A stretch of DNA of 14,673 nucleotides from JARRRL01 sp037380725 (GTDB lineage Bacteria > Pseudomonadota > Gammaproteobacteria > Pseudomonadales > JANQJO01), in assembly GCA_037380725.1 (NCBI GenBank), contig JARRRL010000112.1, forward strand, positions 1 to 14,673, written 5' to 3'. The translations under genes and the position numbers were made by a program. The notes beneath the pieces are model-generated. The model was not told the origin of the DNA. It searched no databases and saw nothing but the letters and a program-made list of their open reading frames with translations. Below are positions 13,802 through 14,673 of the stretch, piece after piece. The stretch's first letter is position 1. Each line of letters begins with the position of its first letter.

Positions 13802-14312
13802 TAGTAGGATTGCCGGTGTTGTGTTGGCGGGGGGGCAATCATCGCGTATGGGACGAAACAAAGCCCTGCTCACGTTTAAAGGTAAACCGCTCATTGAGCA
13901 CATGATGAATATTGTGCTGAAAGCTGGTGTGGAGCGGGTTTGGGTGAGTGGTGAGGTGCCTGGTTATGATGGTATTCCCGATGCCAAGGCCGATGCGGGA
14001 CCGGCGCGAGCGATCGTGACCGTTTTACAGACGCTGGATGAATTCGATGCGATCGTGTTTGTGCCTGTGGATATGCCGTTACTGAAACCTGAAATGTTGC
14101 ACCTTTTGATGCAATTTCCGCACGGCGCTTTTATTTCCAACAACCCCTTGCCAGTCTGTATCCCCACCGCTACGGCGTATCCCGATGTGTGTGCGGTTCA
14201 TGCGTTATTGGAAGGTTTGGAGGTTCCAGCGGTTTCGTTGCCGAGCTGTTATGTTGGTGGGATGCGTAATGCGAATACGCTCGCCGAGTGGCGCGAGGTC
14301 GTGCGAGCATGA
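13767..14312 (+). CDS. mobA: Molybdenum cofactor guanylyltransferase MobA
   Basis: MobA adds GMP to the molybdenum cofactor, giving the bis-MGD form used by DMSO-reductase-family enzymes such as nitrate reductase and formate dehydrogenase. It shows the nucleotide-binding start GVVLAGGQSSRMGRNKALL and the metal-binding aspartate in FVPVDMPLLKPEM. The usual GPLAG loop reads GPARA here. At 181 residues it is slightly shorter than E. coli MobA (194). The ATG at 13767 is weakly supported; an in-frame ATG at 13776, with GGA eight bases upstream, would remove three residues. It overlaps moaE at one end and the next small gene at the other. Its presence predicts bis-MGD enzymes elsewhere in the genome. 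Confidence 0.9.
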   Translation: MTVMTLRHRVHDSRIAGVVLAGGQSSRMGRNKALLTFKGKPLIEHMMNIVLKAGVERVWVSGEVPGYDGIPDAKADAGPARAIVTVLQTLDEFDAIVFVPVDMPLLKPEMLHLLMQFPHGAFISNNPLPVCIPTATAYPDVCAVHALLEGLEVPAVSLPSCYVGGMRNANTLAEWREVVRA

Positions 14313-14671
14313 ATGTGAAAATGTCGTCGACATCGATCGTATTTAAAATATCGGAAGATGAGTTACACACACTGAAACAGCATGCAGCGATAACCCAAAA
14401 CGTGCCGCTTGGCACTCATACCCTGAAACTGAAAGTGAAAACGGTACTTCAGGAAGAGGCGGTGACGATTCATTTTGATTGGATCGATGATAGCGCGTGT
14501 GCTTTGGTGCTGTGCGTGACCAGCGCGCAGATCCAAACGTTATGCCAAATGGGGAAAAGCCGGGAAGGGATTTGTGTGTTGCGTCGTGATACTGAGGTAT
14601 TTCTTCAAGTCGATGTGCGTCGAGACAGTCGGCCAATTGAGCCTACTTTTTCAGATTATAATTTGCTCTGA
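14309..14671 (+). CDS. Small conserved-looking protein, last visible gene of the Moco operon
   Basis: I do not recognise this 120-residue protein with certainty. The ATG at 14309-14311 overlaps the mobA stop (ATGA), so it is translationally coupled to mobA. The frame opens at 14288, but those residues lie inside mobA. It has no signal peptide, membrane segment or Cx2C metal motif. It looks like alternating beta strands: IVFKISEDELHTL, THTLKLKVKTV, VTIHFDWID, CALVLCVTSAQIQTL and EVFLQVDVRRDSRP. This layout (a short opening strand, a selector-like helix and a late basic strand) faintly recalls the DUF7009 proteins, but that is a weak impression. Its position suggests a helper in Moco synthesis or delivery; no function is shown. 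Confidence 0.7.
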   Translation: MNVKMSSTSIVFKISEDELHTLKQHAAITQNVPLGTHTLKLKVKTVLQEEAVTIHFDWIDDSACALVLCVTSAQIQTLCQMGKSREGICVLRRDTEVFLQVDVRRDSRPIEPTFSDYNLL

Positions 14672-14673
14672 AG

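Overview
The window looks like chromosome of a gammaproteobacterium. The evidence is the gene order mtaD-ubiG-mupP-yciK, which I know from Pseudomonas and relatives, a classical oxygen-sensing FNR/ANR regulator, an OmpW porin and ubiquinone biosynthesis. I cannot name a genus. From about position 274 onward the + strand is rich in G and T whichever strand carries the genes, as on a leading strand. The first 273 bases do not follow this pattern.

Layout. Positions 1-273 hold the end of a broken queG (epoxyqueuosine reductase), cut off just before its second Fe-S motif. At the same point a glycosyltransferase read from the opposite strand (270-533) is also cut off, so this is a rearrangement junction or an assembly chimera. 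Next, on the - strand, come a polysaccharide flippase (588-2063) and a GGDEF diguanylate cyclase (2281-3231). The - strand gene set mtaD, ubiG, mupP, yciK (7215 down to 3499) links methylthioadenosine salvage, ubiquinone synthesis, MurNAc-6-P recycling and a YciK-type dehydrogenase. Its mupP lacks the catalytic DxDGT motif in every frame I checked. A 313-bp divergent region follows, with an FNR-like box, then ompW (+) and a convergent fnr (-).

The right third (9496-14671, +) is a compact molybdenum-cofactor operon: moeA, moaA, a moaC-mogA fusion, moaD, moaE, mobA and a small unrecognised protein. It covers nearly every step from GTP to the guanylylated cofactor; the MoaD-activating enzyme MoeB is absent. 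A second FNR-like box lies just upstream of moeA. fnr and two likely targets (ompW, Moco operon) are therefore neighbours, consistent with control by anaerobiosis.

The most unusual features are: (i) many short tandem duplications of 14-18 bp. They sit in frame (15 or 18 bp) inside moeA and moaC-mogA, and are 14 or 17 bp outside genes, two of those arrays starting on a stop codon; (ii) a MogA-like domain missing about 17 residues before its GGTG loop; (iii) mupP without motif I; (iv) the queG/glycosyltransferase junction; (v) a perfect 11-bp inverted repeat upstream of moeA. I found no clearly new multi-gene system, CRISPR array, transposase, tRNA or rRNA.
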